Assembly (NCBI GenBank): GCA_023375675.1
Contig: JALQBC010000038.1
Span: 310,001 to 374,000 of the forward strand
Length of the DNA stretch: 64,000 nt
Direction: 5' to 3'
From: Cytospora piceicola
Lineage: Eukaryota > Ascomycota > Sordariomycetes > Diaporthales > Cytosporaceae
Part shown: piece after piece, positions 46,624-58,800 of the stretch
Layout: the number at the start of each line of letters is the position of its first letter
Numbering within the stretch: position 1 is the first letter of the stretch
The notes under the pieces: generated by a model
What the model was told of the DNA's origin: nothing
What the model saw: only the letters and a program-made list of their open reading frames with translations
Database searches by the model: none
Made by a program: the position numbers and the translations under genes

Positions 46624-49588
46624 GCCCACACCGGACTTGCTCCCACACATAACCCATCCATGACATCCGAAAACGAGCTCCGTAGTTGGGGTAAAAGCTC
46701 GGGCAGGGTATCACCGTCCTTGACTGGTACTAGGACCTCCGGACGGCGGTTCGGCGGCGTTTTGGAGCACTACGATCCGGCTCAATCTCTTTGGACGTCC
46801 GCTCCCGCTCGGAGCCTTTGCAGCACTCACTAGAACTTTGGTCTGCAGCAGCGTATCTCATGAAGTGATTTCTGCCTCCCTCAGAGCACACTGTCTATGA
46901 CCTGATACCAGCATAACCGTTTCCAATACAAATAAACTCCCAGACAGAATTTGATCTAAGCCTACAGTATCGGTCGTTGTTGGTCCCCTTGTGTTTGAGG
47001 GGTGGGGGAGGTTGGTGAATGAGAAATCGTGTATCCCCATCGGACCTCCGAGCAATACGGTACCTACTCACAACCTCGACACCTCCCGTCAAATGACAAT
47101 CTTACGTAACCTCCAGCCAGCCTCTTACAGCCAGCTCTTTTTTAAGACGGACGGAGCCCTTTTGGGCGACGTTCTCACCGTAAGACACTTCCAAGGCAGG
47201 GGTACAGAATTAAATTGATAATAAAAATAGCTCCGATGGGCAGACGGCCACCGCAAGTTCGCCTTTTTGCAAACTTCGTATTTCCTGGGTAGTCCGTCCT
47301 TGGTCCCAAGCCATATTCCAGATACCCATCATCCCACACTGATGCTATAAGTTCGGTCTTAGGTGTAGACGCAACCGACGCTGGTTGGTCGCCGAGAAAC
47401 GTCGCGATACAGCACAGGCAGTTCCAGGTGTTTCATCGGGTACATCAGCCGATTTGCGAACCCGCAGTTTTGAGTCACATATCCATGCCCACAAACAGAT
47501 ATGTGCTGCAGTGGCTTAAGGGAGCTGCGTATGGTGTCCTGCAGATGTCGACGGCATCATGACTATCTTGTGTGCCGTATTGCCGCTCCCTTTCTAGACT
47601 GTCCCGATGGTCACGATGAAAGAGACATGCCGTGATCGACTGTGTTGTTACCTTTTCTCGCCTTGGTCTTTGCTTATTCCCCTCCGGAATAGAGTCTCCT
47701 GTCCATCTCATATCAACAGGGTCACCTGCTTGCATCACGCATCGAAAGCTTATCTCTCCCACCTTCGAGGCACTGCCCTTGCCAGCGTTCACTCGCCATG
47801 CAGGTACTACAGCCTAGCAGCTCATCATGAGCCCAAAAGGGGGAATCTGAGTTTGGCTTGTGAACTATTGGAAGCATTATAGGGAGCGCACCAGATGCCT
47901 GGAAGGTCCAGGGTTTAGGCCTTGTTTGGGCCTTGTTTGGACCAATAAAGGCGTCCCAGCCGCATGCGCCAACATGCGACATTCCCATCCCCGACTCGGT
48001 CTCTTGACGAGTAGACCCATCGGTAAACCCGAGGTGCTTGACAATGATTCATCAAAAAGGAAGTGCCCGTGTCGTGAACATACTATGGTGGGTGGCTGGA
48101 CTCTAGTAGGTTCACTCCACGCTGGCCTCGAGCCGCTAGGTGTAACGTCAACCTGAGACACGGTCTCCCGTTAATATTCCACAACGGCCTTTTACTCGAA
48201 CCTATACGCCCATATGTCTTTGAAATTTCATACCCAATTTCGTCTGTTCCCGACAAGAACTTCCTTGGCAGATGGCATGTACTGCGGTGTCGAAGGCGGT
48301 CAAAGGGGAGGAATACGACGTAGTTTCGCCCGTGACCTCTGTGCCCAAGGACGACAGAATAGCAGCAGTGGAAGCCTCCCTTCCCACTCTCCCTCTGCTC
48401 CGGGTAATTTCAGTAGCGCAGTGATGGGTAACGAAAAGAACTGGGGAGCTGGATCGAAGACTTGGATGGCCCCCAAGTGCAGACGACAACAACCAATATT
48501 GGAATATTGGAACGTGTCAAAGGTACGAGGTACTTAGCTTGTACCCCACTTAGACTGCAAAAGACCCCTGTTCCCTGCAGTTGCTGCATACGGAAAGTGG
48601 TGGTCTCATTGAAGGCTGATGATTGGCCGTCGTACATGAGCGGGGGTCCGGGTCAGTGGGGGTGTGTGTGTGGTGTGTGTGGTGTGTGTGGTGTGTGTGG
48701 TGTGTGTGGTGTGTGTGGTTTGGTTCAGATCACTGATCCCTGCCATCTCCGCATCCTTAATCCTCAATCCTCAATCCTTAATTCTTAATTCAACCCCCCT
48801 CATAATGACCCCTCATAATGATTGACCCCGACTGAGATCTGGCCTGCTTGTTGTGCAGGGCAGCGACACATATCAAGCACGACGCTCTCGAGTGCCTGGT
48901 CACGGTCATATATGAAAGGTATAAGAATAAGCGAGTCCATCAGATGTGCGTAGATATGTCATGGTGCTGGGCTTCGAGGTGATCTCCAGTGTGCTGTTAA
49001 CAGCATCTTACAGTACCAGTGGCATAACCATAGGCAGACCGACCACCGTTTAGTGAGTCTGGTGGCTGACCTACACAAGGATTGGCCGCTAAACTCAACC
49101 CCTAGCCGTCCTGATAATGGGAACGTGGGGGTTACTTATTTACAAGGGTTGATGCTCCTGTTGGCGGAATTTTCAGGCTGATGGACTTCACCAAGGTGAA
49201 GAACGGAGGCTGAAGATGGAATCAGTAATTCCCATTCTTACTAGAGTAGTCTGTGCAGATGGTATTCCTCCGGTTGGTAAAAGCTGTCCAAGGAATGAAT
49301 CCAGGATCCACCTGTAAATGATATTCCCAACAGGATCAGCCCATCACGAGCTGGTTCCAACACGAACAAAAAAACCAACAACAAATCAAGGGGGAGGAAG
49401 GCCTTTTCGGACATCACAATCTCCGGATGCCAACACCTAACCAGCTCCAGACGCCCAAGCCCACTGCCCCATCAGTCCATTCCGTAAAACCCATGCCTAG
49501 AAACCAAGTGAAGCCCCCCTCCCAGCCAATGCCGCAGCTAGTGGAAGTAATCGCAGAAGAACACTACACACCCCATGCCATCCCTATA
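46624..49588. other. Gene-poor spacer, 3 kb
   Basis: No supported gene. It contains the 9-bp GT-rich repeat at 48661-48720 and AT-rich CTCAATC-type repeats just after it (about 48755-48790). Confidence 0.5.
48661..48720. repeat. GT-rich minisatellite, 9-bp unit
   Basis: A TGTGTGTGG unit is repeated about six times in tandem. It is open in one frame as an artificial VCG repeat. No gene is linked to it. Confidence 0.9.
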
Positions 49589-52500
49589 TCATGACCCAGG
49601 ACCAATAGCGTCCGAACACCACGTAGCTGACAGCGTCACCAGCTTCCTCCGGATCCCATCTCCGATACGCGTGCTGATCCCGCCCTCGAAAGCCTTGATA
49701 CCCAGGTCCAGTATGTCAGACGGGTTATCCATGCTGACAGCTGAACCGTCCGCCCTCGTAAGGATCGCAACCCCGTCGCCGCTCCACAAGTACGAAATCA
49801 GCGCCGGGTCCTCCGGGGTAACCTGGTCTATCGCCACAGCACCCCCACCAACACCACCAACACCACCACCATTACCATTACCACCACCACCACCACCAAC
49901 AACGACGTTGCCGCCACCGCCCACGGCACCGCCACGCGCAGGGCTGGACCCCCCCTTGGCAGCGACCTTGAAGCTGGGGTCCAGCCGCCCGACCGCGTCG
50001 GTCCACAGTATCAGCGTGGCCCGGTACACGGCGGCGCCCCACCACGGCGGCAGCCTGTCGGCGGGCGTGGACCGCAGCAGCCGCAGCACCTGGCCGCAGT
50101 GGAAGACGGCCTCCTCGCGCTGGTAGATGCACCGCTTGTGGCGCAGCCCCAGCTCCCAGTAGGTCGTGGGGCCCGGGCGGCCTCCCCCGCCCCCGCCCCC
50201 GACGCCGCCGCCGGACTCGAACCCCTCGCGGCGCGCGAGCCGCTCCACCTCGGGGAAGCTGGTCACGGCGTTGAGCGAGATGAGGTGGTACAGCACGATG
50301 TTGCACCGCGTCACGGCGCAGCCCGGGCTGGCCTTGTGGTGCGCCAGCGCGAGCTCGTACCACTTCTGGAGGAGCGCCTGGACCTCCTCGAGCCGCTGGA
50401 GGGTCGACGACTTGGTGACGGTGCGGGCCGTCGTGCGCCGGGCCGCGAGGATGTCCGAGAAGCACGTGAGCATCTGCCGGAGGTGGCAGAGGAGGGACTG
50501 GAGGGGGTGGAGGAGGAGCCGGAGCTGCTGCGGGGTGGGGCTCGACTGCCGGCGGGGGAGGTTGTCGTGCAGGAAGTCCTGGAAGAGGTCGAACAGGGAT
50601 GGTGTGAGGGAGGGCGTGCTGAGGAGTTGCGGGTTGACGTTGTTGGTACAGCCGTATAGGGATTGGACCCCGGCGAGCCACTGCTCCGAGCTAGACGAGA
50701 GCCACAGGAGCTCTGGCCCCGGCAAGGGGCACTGGAGCTCGGAGATGGAGAGTACTGGAGCTGTGTCGTGAAACAGGCTCAGCTCCTGGTCGACCATAAC
50801 CCAGTTGTAGACAAGCCTGGTTGATAGTGTTAGTGGATCGCAGTACATGACATACTCAAAGCATGAGGGGCGTACCTATTTTGTGCCTCACGGTGCATCC
50901 ACGCCCTCCACTGGAGCTCAGCACTTGTCGAGTCGTTAAAAGTAGGTATCATAGATGGCTGTGGCTCCAACATGCCGGCGTGTTTCAACATCTGGCAGTC
51001 GTCAGTAACAAATTACTACAAACAGGAACCCGATGGGGTGACTGTACTTACAGCAAGATACATGCCCCTCTGGCCCATGGCAATATCCATATGCCACTTG
51101 TCCCCACTCCATGCACCCAACAAAGTAAACAGCAACGCACAGCGCAGGGCGACCGGGTCGGCCGACAGCTCCACATCCTTCTCAATGATATCGAACAGTG
51201 AGATCCGGCAAGTCTCGGTCAGGCCGGCTGACAAATATCTCGCCTCGGCCATGGGCACAGCAGCAGCCCCCCGGGCGATCATGAGGAGGACGAGCAGCGT
51301 CGAGGCCTGGTTCCCCTGGAGCATCTCGTTCGGGTCGAGGCTCATCGCGGACACTATCGGGTAGTAGCCGAGCAGGCTGCGCACGTAGCTCTTCAGGAAG
51401 TACTCGAGGACGTTTGACGGCGGGAGCATGATGAAGTTGCACATGCCCCCGGGGCTGGCGTAGCCGGACTTGGAGTACGAGTTGACGCCCCCGCGGTGGA
51501 CGCCGAGCGCCTTGTGCACAAAGGACTGGGTGATTGCCGTCATCTTGTCACGTGTCCGCGAGTTGATCGGCACGACCGACGGCATGTGAGGCGTGTCGTT
51601 GCTGTGGTGGCAAAGGTACTTCTCCAGCGAGTCCCAGGTTCCGTCTTGCTTGCAATTCTGCTCGAGGGCCTCCAGGTGGACGATCGCCGTCCGCGGGCAG
51701 CTGCCGGAGAACGTGGGCGGGTTGCACCTCGCGAGGGGCCACGAGTTCTCCGCGGCGATGACCACTTCGAATTCCGCGACGTTTGTGTCGTTCGGGGCGC
51801 ACATTGTCATATCCACGGGCTTCAGAGGCTCAAAGTCGACACTCGACATGATGCTGGTTGTTCTCGTATGAATCGATCCGCGGCATGACGAGGCTGTTGT
51901 CATGGGCTCGGAGTTGGAAGAAACATCGCTGAGGTCCGCGAACGACTGCAACCCGTGGCCGAGATCTGGTCGCATGGCCATGGCACTTGAGTACATGTCC
52001 AGCTCGATCGGGTACTCGGGCCAGACGAGCAAGTCCGAGTAGTTTGAGTCAGGGGAGACAAACTCATTTCCGAGTTGCATGAAGTCATTCATGACATCGA
52101 TCTTGTTGTGAGGGGATGAGAAACCGCTGGGACTAAAATGGTTGTGTTCCGAGGTCGACTTGTGTTGTGCATTCAGCTGCAGTTTCGGGTCGATGGCCGC
52201 GGCCATGTCTCCTGGTGGAGAACCTTTCGCGGGTGAACCTGAACCTGAGCCCGTAAGAGACGGATCTATATCCATCATGGTCGGTGAGATTGCCGTAATC
52301 TGAGGCCTCTGAGCCCCGGGAATCATCTGGTTGCTGAGCGCGGCACTGGCTTGGGCTGCCCTCACAGCAGCTTTGGATGATCGACGAGCAAACCGGGCGG
52401 CGCATGGCAGGTTCTTCTCGGCACACCGACTGCAAGGTACTCTCTTGTCACAACCCGTCTTTGCGTTTGCGCAGTTCTGGCACGCTATAGGCGTCCTGCC

Positions 52501-52828
52501 AGCAACTGTTGGGACTCCGCCAGGTAGGGGCTCCATTGGGTCTCTTGCCTCATGATACGTCGAGTGGTGTCTTTGGAGAAGGTCCCTGTGATGCATGTAT
52601 CAGTCTGTATGTCCACCAAATCATCCACTCTGGTATATCTCACCTTCGTGCGAAGGATAACTGACAAGCACTGCAGCGGTGAGGCTTCACGTTTGTATCT
52701 ATATTGGCGTTAGCAGATGATGGCACCACTGTATCGTCATGAGGATGAAGAAGCTTACGACTGGGGATATGCCTTTCGAGATGCTCTTTTCGAGTGAAAC
52801 TCTTGCCGCAGTACGCGCAGAAAACCAT
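49589..52828 (-). CDS. Cmr1/Pig1-type melanin regulator (two C2H2 fingers plus Zn2Cys6)
   Basis: Five exons (52828-52759, 52698-52644, 52585-51052, 50991-50876, 50816-49589) encode 1000 residues; every junction is GT-AG and keeps frame. The first three exons assemble the DNA-binding region: finger 1 (Cys4, Cys7, His20, His24), finger 2 (Cys32, Cys35, His48, His53) and a Zn2Cys6 cluster (Cys77, 80, 87, 93, 96, 103; ACQNCANAKTGCDKRVPCSRC without its last Cys). This combination defines the Cmr1/Pig1 regulators that switch on PKS and THN-reductase genes for DHN-melanin. The C-terminal half carries the fungal transcription-factor regulatory domain (LFHDTAPVLSISELQCPLP, and an LRSLLGYYP-like segment before it). 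Odd feature: two long Gly runs (about residues 793-806 and 889-916), encoded by CCA/CCG repeats on the plus strand. It is on the same strand as the reductase, 3.1 kb upstream of it. Confidence 0.94.
49855..49905. repeat. CCA-type trinucleotide tract inside the Cmr1-like gene
   Basis: An imperfect (CCA)n run on the plus strand encodes polyglycine in the minus-strand regulator. It is in frame and does not break the gene. Confidence 0.9.
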
Positions 52829-55800
52829 GGTGTCACGACTTCAGCAACCAGTGAGACAGTGACGACCAAGGGTAGGATACCGCGTAATGGTCGAGAACGA
52901 GGAGGAAACAGAGACCGTCGCGGCTCAAGACAGTGGTGGATGTTGTGATCGGCGTGGTGTAAGTGAGGGTGAAGCTTGTGACCGGACTCAGGCGCGCGGG
53001 GTGAGAACAGGCCGGTGAACAGGTTTGGAAGTTCGGTTCGGGGAGGGTATCATGCCAGAACGAAGGGAAAAGGAAAAAAGCTCGATTTGAAGTGCCGCGA
53101 CCAGGTTGGGATGCGGGGGATAATACTTTATCGATCGCAAGAAAGCACAATCATTCTCATCCCGGGATGGAAATGTGACTGTCCATGTCATATCGGGAAA
53201 AATCTGGGAGATACGCACACAAGCCCTACCGTCCCCGGCGGGCGCCTTTGGGTCGAACCGGCGACAAGTTACGAGGACATATCCTTGTTCTCCTTGATGA
53301 GATGAGCATGTCTAGGGCCTACGGAAGGTAGTCTGACTTTCCAAGGGGTCATATTCTCAGCCGCGAGACAGAGCATGGTTCAGGGGTTTGGAGATGGCGG
53401 CGAGTCGCTGGACTGCCACAGAGACATAAGATACGAAATTAGACGTACCCTACCAAGATACCGGAACAGCCCAACGCGAGGAAAGACTAGAAAACTCCAT
53501 CGTTTCGAATGCAGTCCAACGATAACAAAGATAACCCTCGGGTCTGGACCAGACAATGAACTGAAGACCGGAAGATGGCAGGCGCACGAGGGTCTGGTAC
53601 ATAGGACACAGCATGTACGATGCTAGGAAGCAATGAGTACGAGAGTGCGAACACGAGTCGAAGGCTGAAAGGTGAGTATTAGGTCGAGAGTTGACTGTAC
53701 TGTACAGACACCCACAATGACGGTGACGATTCCATGGACACACGGGACAACCGGGAGGGCTGGGTCCCGTCCATGGCTGGTCCCTATGCAGCCTAGAGAG
53801 GAATAGATACCTCATGACTTTCCCAGAGTGTGAAGGCTAATGGGCACGAGTTTCAGGGAAGATAAATTCCGAGCACGAGATGGCGTATCCGGTCTACCTG
53901 CCAGACTGCTAGTTAGCAAGGATGACGACGAATAGCATGTCTGCCCAGGATCAGGGGACTTGAGGAAACACCCGTAGGTGCTTCGCAGCACACAGTTTTG
54001 ACTGTGCATTATGTAGAGAAGATGGACAGGCTTGCGTCGAATATTCAAGCAGGGGTCGACCTGAACTTGTCATGATGATTGTTGTTGCTCAACATGAGGG
54101 GGAGGGCGGGTAGGATTCCGCTTCCTGGGTCAGTATGCTATTTTCCCGGGAGAGCAATGTGTAGGGGCGCCCGCCACCTTCCATGCTGTGCTTTCGAAGG
54201 AAGGGAGATGAAAAAGAACGGTCTGTTTGAAGAAAGAAGAAGAAACTACGGGTTTCTCGGTAGGCACACAGCATGTTTCATGCGGGCGTTCGACTGGAGA
54301 GGCCGGCCTTCACTGGATGCCATTGGGCCATGTGTGAGTGTCGTGATTTCTCGGTCAGTTGTGGAAATCTAGGTAAGGTCGATAGGGCCTAGTTTTCTGC
54401 AGAGCTCGGCGGTCATGCAACCAAATCGACAATGATCTTCGACATGGGGGCACGCTTGACCAGGTACCAGGCCGCCCGTAGCCGACTGGTATCGACACGC
54501 CCCCTCCCTCGGCGGCTACGGCTCAGAGATCTTACTCGTTCAGGCATAGCCGTTGAGTACTCGGCGGCGCCCACTTATACCTCTGCCCGTCGACGTGTCA
54601 TTGGGCTGTACGCCATTCCAGTTACCTGTGTACTCGTGCCCGCGTTGTATCTCGTTTAGCGAATTCTCAATTTCGAATCAATAAATCTGCTGTCTCTGGC
54701 CACCTCTGTGGGGTCCTGCCATATGGTTCTTGGGACATCGCGAACCCATTCCAGATGGTCAAACAAGAGGCTGGGGAGAGTCGCCGAGCTCGGACTTGGC
54801 TCGATCAACATTAGAGCTGCAGAAGCAACACATGTGGCACAGTGGCCTGCGACCCAGTTTGAGCATTGCCCGCCAACCCCAGCTTTCTCGGCCGCGTGAA
54901 GAGCCAAGGTTGTTAAATGATGACTGCAGGTAAAAAGCGTGGAAGTCGGCCGTGATGTTGGTGCCAGGGAGGCGACAAGCTTGATCAGGAGAGGGCAAAA
55001 TGGCATCAAGGATGCTGCTGGAGCAGATAAGCTCGGCAGGAATTCTCCGGACCCAGGTTGTCGGAGCCGTGTGTCTGTCGTGATCTGCCCATGGGGCACT
55101 CTCACTGTTTCGCCGGGTTGTCCCTGGTAAGTCGGTTGGCATATGTGGCTCATGTATTGCCTCAGAATCACACTTTCGGAATTAGTCTTGCTCACTTCTT
55201 GCTCGTGGGCGAATGGCTGTTTGTTGCTACCATCTTGTCTGAAGACGATTCGCCATCTGTGCCGTTCGCCAAGTCCTCCTTCGATGCCAGCCGCAGGAGG
55301 CCCTAATTGTGGCAGCTGAGAGCGTGAGTGTATATCGGGCTATATGGAGGGGAGGTTTCGAGGTTCGTCTTTATGTACGGGGCGCAAGATGAAGCCCGCC
55401 CTAACAAAGCTGTCAGACAGCGTTGTCTCCCCATCGTTCTGCAAGTCATCTAGCCAATGCGATAGATGATTGACAAGCTGCCGACTAGGTGTAGCACAAA
55501 GGAGGATTCAAGGTGCTTCTACAAGGCTGGTCTCGGCATTTGAGCCAAGAGATCGTGGGGAACACTACGCTACATCCTACTGTACCAGCTACATCTAATT
55601 TGCCCGTATGGAGAGGACGAGCCAAAAGCCGAGACTCTCTGCGGTGAGTGGTGTCTTGTGAGTGGCTGTGGCAGACCCTTTGAAGTCGAGCACTTGCGCG
55701 ACCATCATCAGCCGCAGAGAACACCAAAACCCCAAGTCAAAATTGAGATACCAGCTCGAAATACCCTTATTTCCGTGCTGTCGATCGTCTTGGGAAATGG

Positions 55801-58800
55801 CACCACCATCTTTTTACCACTGACAGACCCGGTAGGATCGGCCCGTTGTACCGTATCCTTCTGACAAACTAACGCCAGTCAATGCGTCATCGGCTGCGTT
55901 ACCACAGCGCCGATGTTTGGGTTCCGGTGATGCATTCTGGGCGCAGATGATAACCACAAAACAAAAATAAGAGCTCGAGTCTTTGTCAATGGGGTGCAAA
56001 TGTGGAAGGAATTTGCGCCCGTTGGCCTCATAGATCTGACTTGAGGTGATTGAGATCGACACGAGGGCCTGTTTGCCCGGGCCGGGCTGTAGCTCGGACT
56101 CACCGCCTGTGATTCAGAAACAGTGGGAGGGAGAGCAGATGGTGGCCTAGCAGCCTGGGTGGCATACACTAGAGCCTTGGTTCCCTTCCGTGCCGCGCCG
56201 GGAGCTCTGGGTTCGTAGCGGTTCGGTGATTTGCTCGGGACCGGGCACCAGAGTCAACGCGTGGCCCAACACGACCAGCACTTGTCATGCGTGAGGTAGG
56301 TACTAAGTAAGTAGTCAGTCATATGCTGATGGCCCGCAACCCAAGTCTGGCCGCATGGTGATACCAAACAGAAACTTCAGCCTCGTTCTCAATCCGGTCG
56401 AGTTTCACCGCTAAGATGGTCCAGAGCGAGCCCCTGACGACCGTTCGATGTTTCTCCCGACCTTCTTCGACCCGCCCCCTTCTGGAACCTCATATCCCTA
56501 ACACTCTAGACGTCGCTGTCAAACATTGACCATGGTTATCTAGTGTGAATTCCACCCAGAGGTTGGCGTTGCTCATAAACTCCAATACGAGGGGCGCCGT
56601 GACCGAATGCAATGCCTGTTGGAGCGGTGTGGCGCCACGGCAGCCGCTCAGTCATGCATGTCATCGCTTATCTGTCTGGAACAACGATCTCGACCACGAT
56701 GTTGTATTGAGCAATGATGACGGGCATGCGAGTGCGAGTCAACAAATGGGAGCAGGAAACGAGGCCGTACGACCAGTGAGCGCGCAGGGTGAGGATGCGT
56801 CGATGCCATCCAGGGCCACTTCTTCAACGAAGGCCGAAGGGGGCAATGGGGTTGGGCCAGCTAATCCCGTTCTGCAGCTCGTCATGTATCTAAGTGGATG
56901 GCGGCCCGAAAGATGCATAATACCCGGACATAATGCCCGTGGATTGGTTGGATCGACCACCGAGTCCAGCCGCGCAATCCTGCCCGTTACACAGCACGAA
57001 CTGCACTGCATGGGAAAGCTTGTCTCGGTTAAGTTGGAACCTTGTAGAAGTGAAGGCGGAGACTCTAAGCCCATGACCGAGAGGTTGCATTCCAACGGCA
57101 AATGCGAAACAGATGCACACCTATATACTCAAGTAGTATACTGAAGAAGCATGACCCTCGAGGCGGCCGCTGGTGCAGTCCAAGACGCTGGTTGTTGTAC
57201 CCGCCCGTAGGGGGACTATTCCCAATTCGAAGGGTACACCCCGTAAGTCCACGTGTGTCTTCTGTTGCTGTGTAGGGATGTTCTGTGACACAGCTCCCAA
57301 TTTTGTGCAGTGAGATACAAGCGGGAGGAGATAGATATCGTCGCCGTCGTACGTGTGCACGCACGCGTCTCTCATTCATTAGTTTCACGGCTATCTCCTC
57401 CCACGTCGCTGGTGGCGGGTATACCACACCTTACTGCGCTTGACGCTGACAGTGCAGCGAAGCATCGCGGTTCTCAACACGGGATGATTCCAAGCCAAGT
57501 CCCTCGGATGGCCTTAGATATCAATCACTCAGGCAGAAGTATCTCCTTCATGCTGTCTTGCCTACCTTTCTTAGTTATGCATAGCTCGAAAGGTTCGGTC
57601 AAATCTGCAGCCAGGTGCCCGGGGGAGAACGGAACGGTAGCTCTCGTGTGCTAACTTTCGAATTTCAGTGAGAGGTCGGCCGGCCCGCTGGTGAGTCTAT
57701 GTAAGGCCTATCGTTGCTTATTCAGTTGTGGATGAGTTGGACCAATCTGCACATATCCTTTGCTGACGAACAACGAATTATGGAATGACCGACCCATCCT
57801 TCCGGTGCTTATCCGGACCCCGAAGAATACGATCCTCCCTCGGAACCCAACGCACCGACTAATCGATATACCTCCTCTCTCCGCGGTAAGTTGTCATTTA
57901 AGAGGCACGTTCTCTACAGATTCTACCTTGGCTGAGGGTGAGATCGACTGACATAGAATGTGCGCGCACTTCGCTACAGCGCCAAATTCAGCTTTCTTCT
58001 CATCCTCGTGTTGAGGTTCAACTTGTACGTCACATGCGATTAGTATTTTCAGGATACTGGGATGTCGTTCCATGAAACTCTAACGTAAGAGGACGTGGTC
58101 GGCCGCCAGGGAAACGGTGCAGAGGCAAAGCGCTCCGTCGCTGACGTGGATGGCTCTCAGTCCTATGAATGGACACGATAATCCAAAGGCCTCCGAATCT
58201 GTGCGATGCTCTGGATTATAGTGGCGAGTGAGCTGGCGAGCCAATGCGTCAAAGTGGCCATATGGACGCCGTTCAGCCTGCATATGTAGTCCAAGAAATA
58301 CATGGGCGGCGGGATGATCTTACACATTCCGCGAGGGTCACTTGCCTCTGTTGGTGCGAGGTGGTGACGAACCTCCTGTAGTCCAGCAACTCTGTCCAGT
58401 CAGTCCGCATTTCGAGGTACATAGACAAGGGTTTCTCCGTCGACTAAAGACAGCTCTTGGATAATCTCCGAACTGGCGGGCACCAAGGTGATGCATGTCG
58501 TTAAGGCCGACCTGTCCGTGTACACACAATTCAGAGGCGGTGCTGTCTTGACCGAGGGATCGCGGACGAGCTATCGTGGGATGAGTGCATATCCACACCC
58601 TCGTCCTTTGTCTGGTTCCGTTAGACGATACACTTGATACCGTAATATGGTTGGTGGCCGTACTTGACGGGTGTGGTTCTCTGACTGCCTTTCCCCGCGC
58701 AAACCCATCACCTCACCTACCTATACATTCTCCCGTACTCTGGCCGTCTCCAGCGGTAATGTTTCCGACCGTTCCTCGTCGGTCCCGAGAGACGTGTCGT

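Noticed and set aside
49878..50681. 267-residue Pro/Arg/Ala-rich minus frame
   Set aside because: It is an alternative frame of the Cmr1-like gene in a GC-rich segment and has no homology character.
53240..53270. Possible tRNA B-box (GGGTCGAACC)
   Set aside because: No acceptor stem, A-box or anticodon arm could be built around it. Similar short matches elsewhere failed for the same reason.
54656..55195. 179-residue minus-strand frame
   Set aside because: Other frames on both strands are open over the same bases and no family was recognised. Its 3' part looks mildly protein-like, but that is not enough to call a gene.
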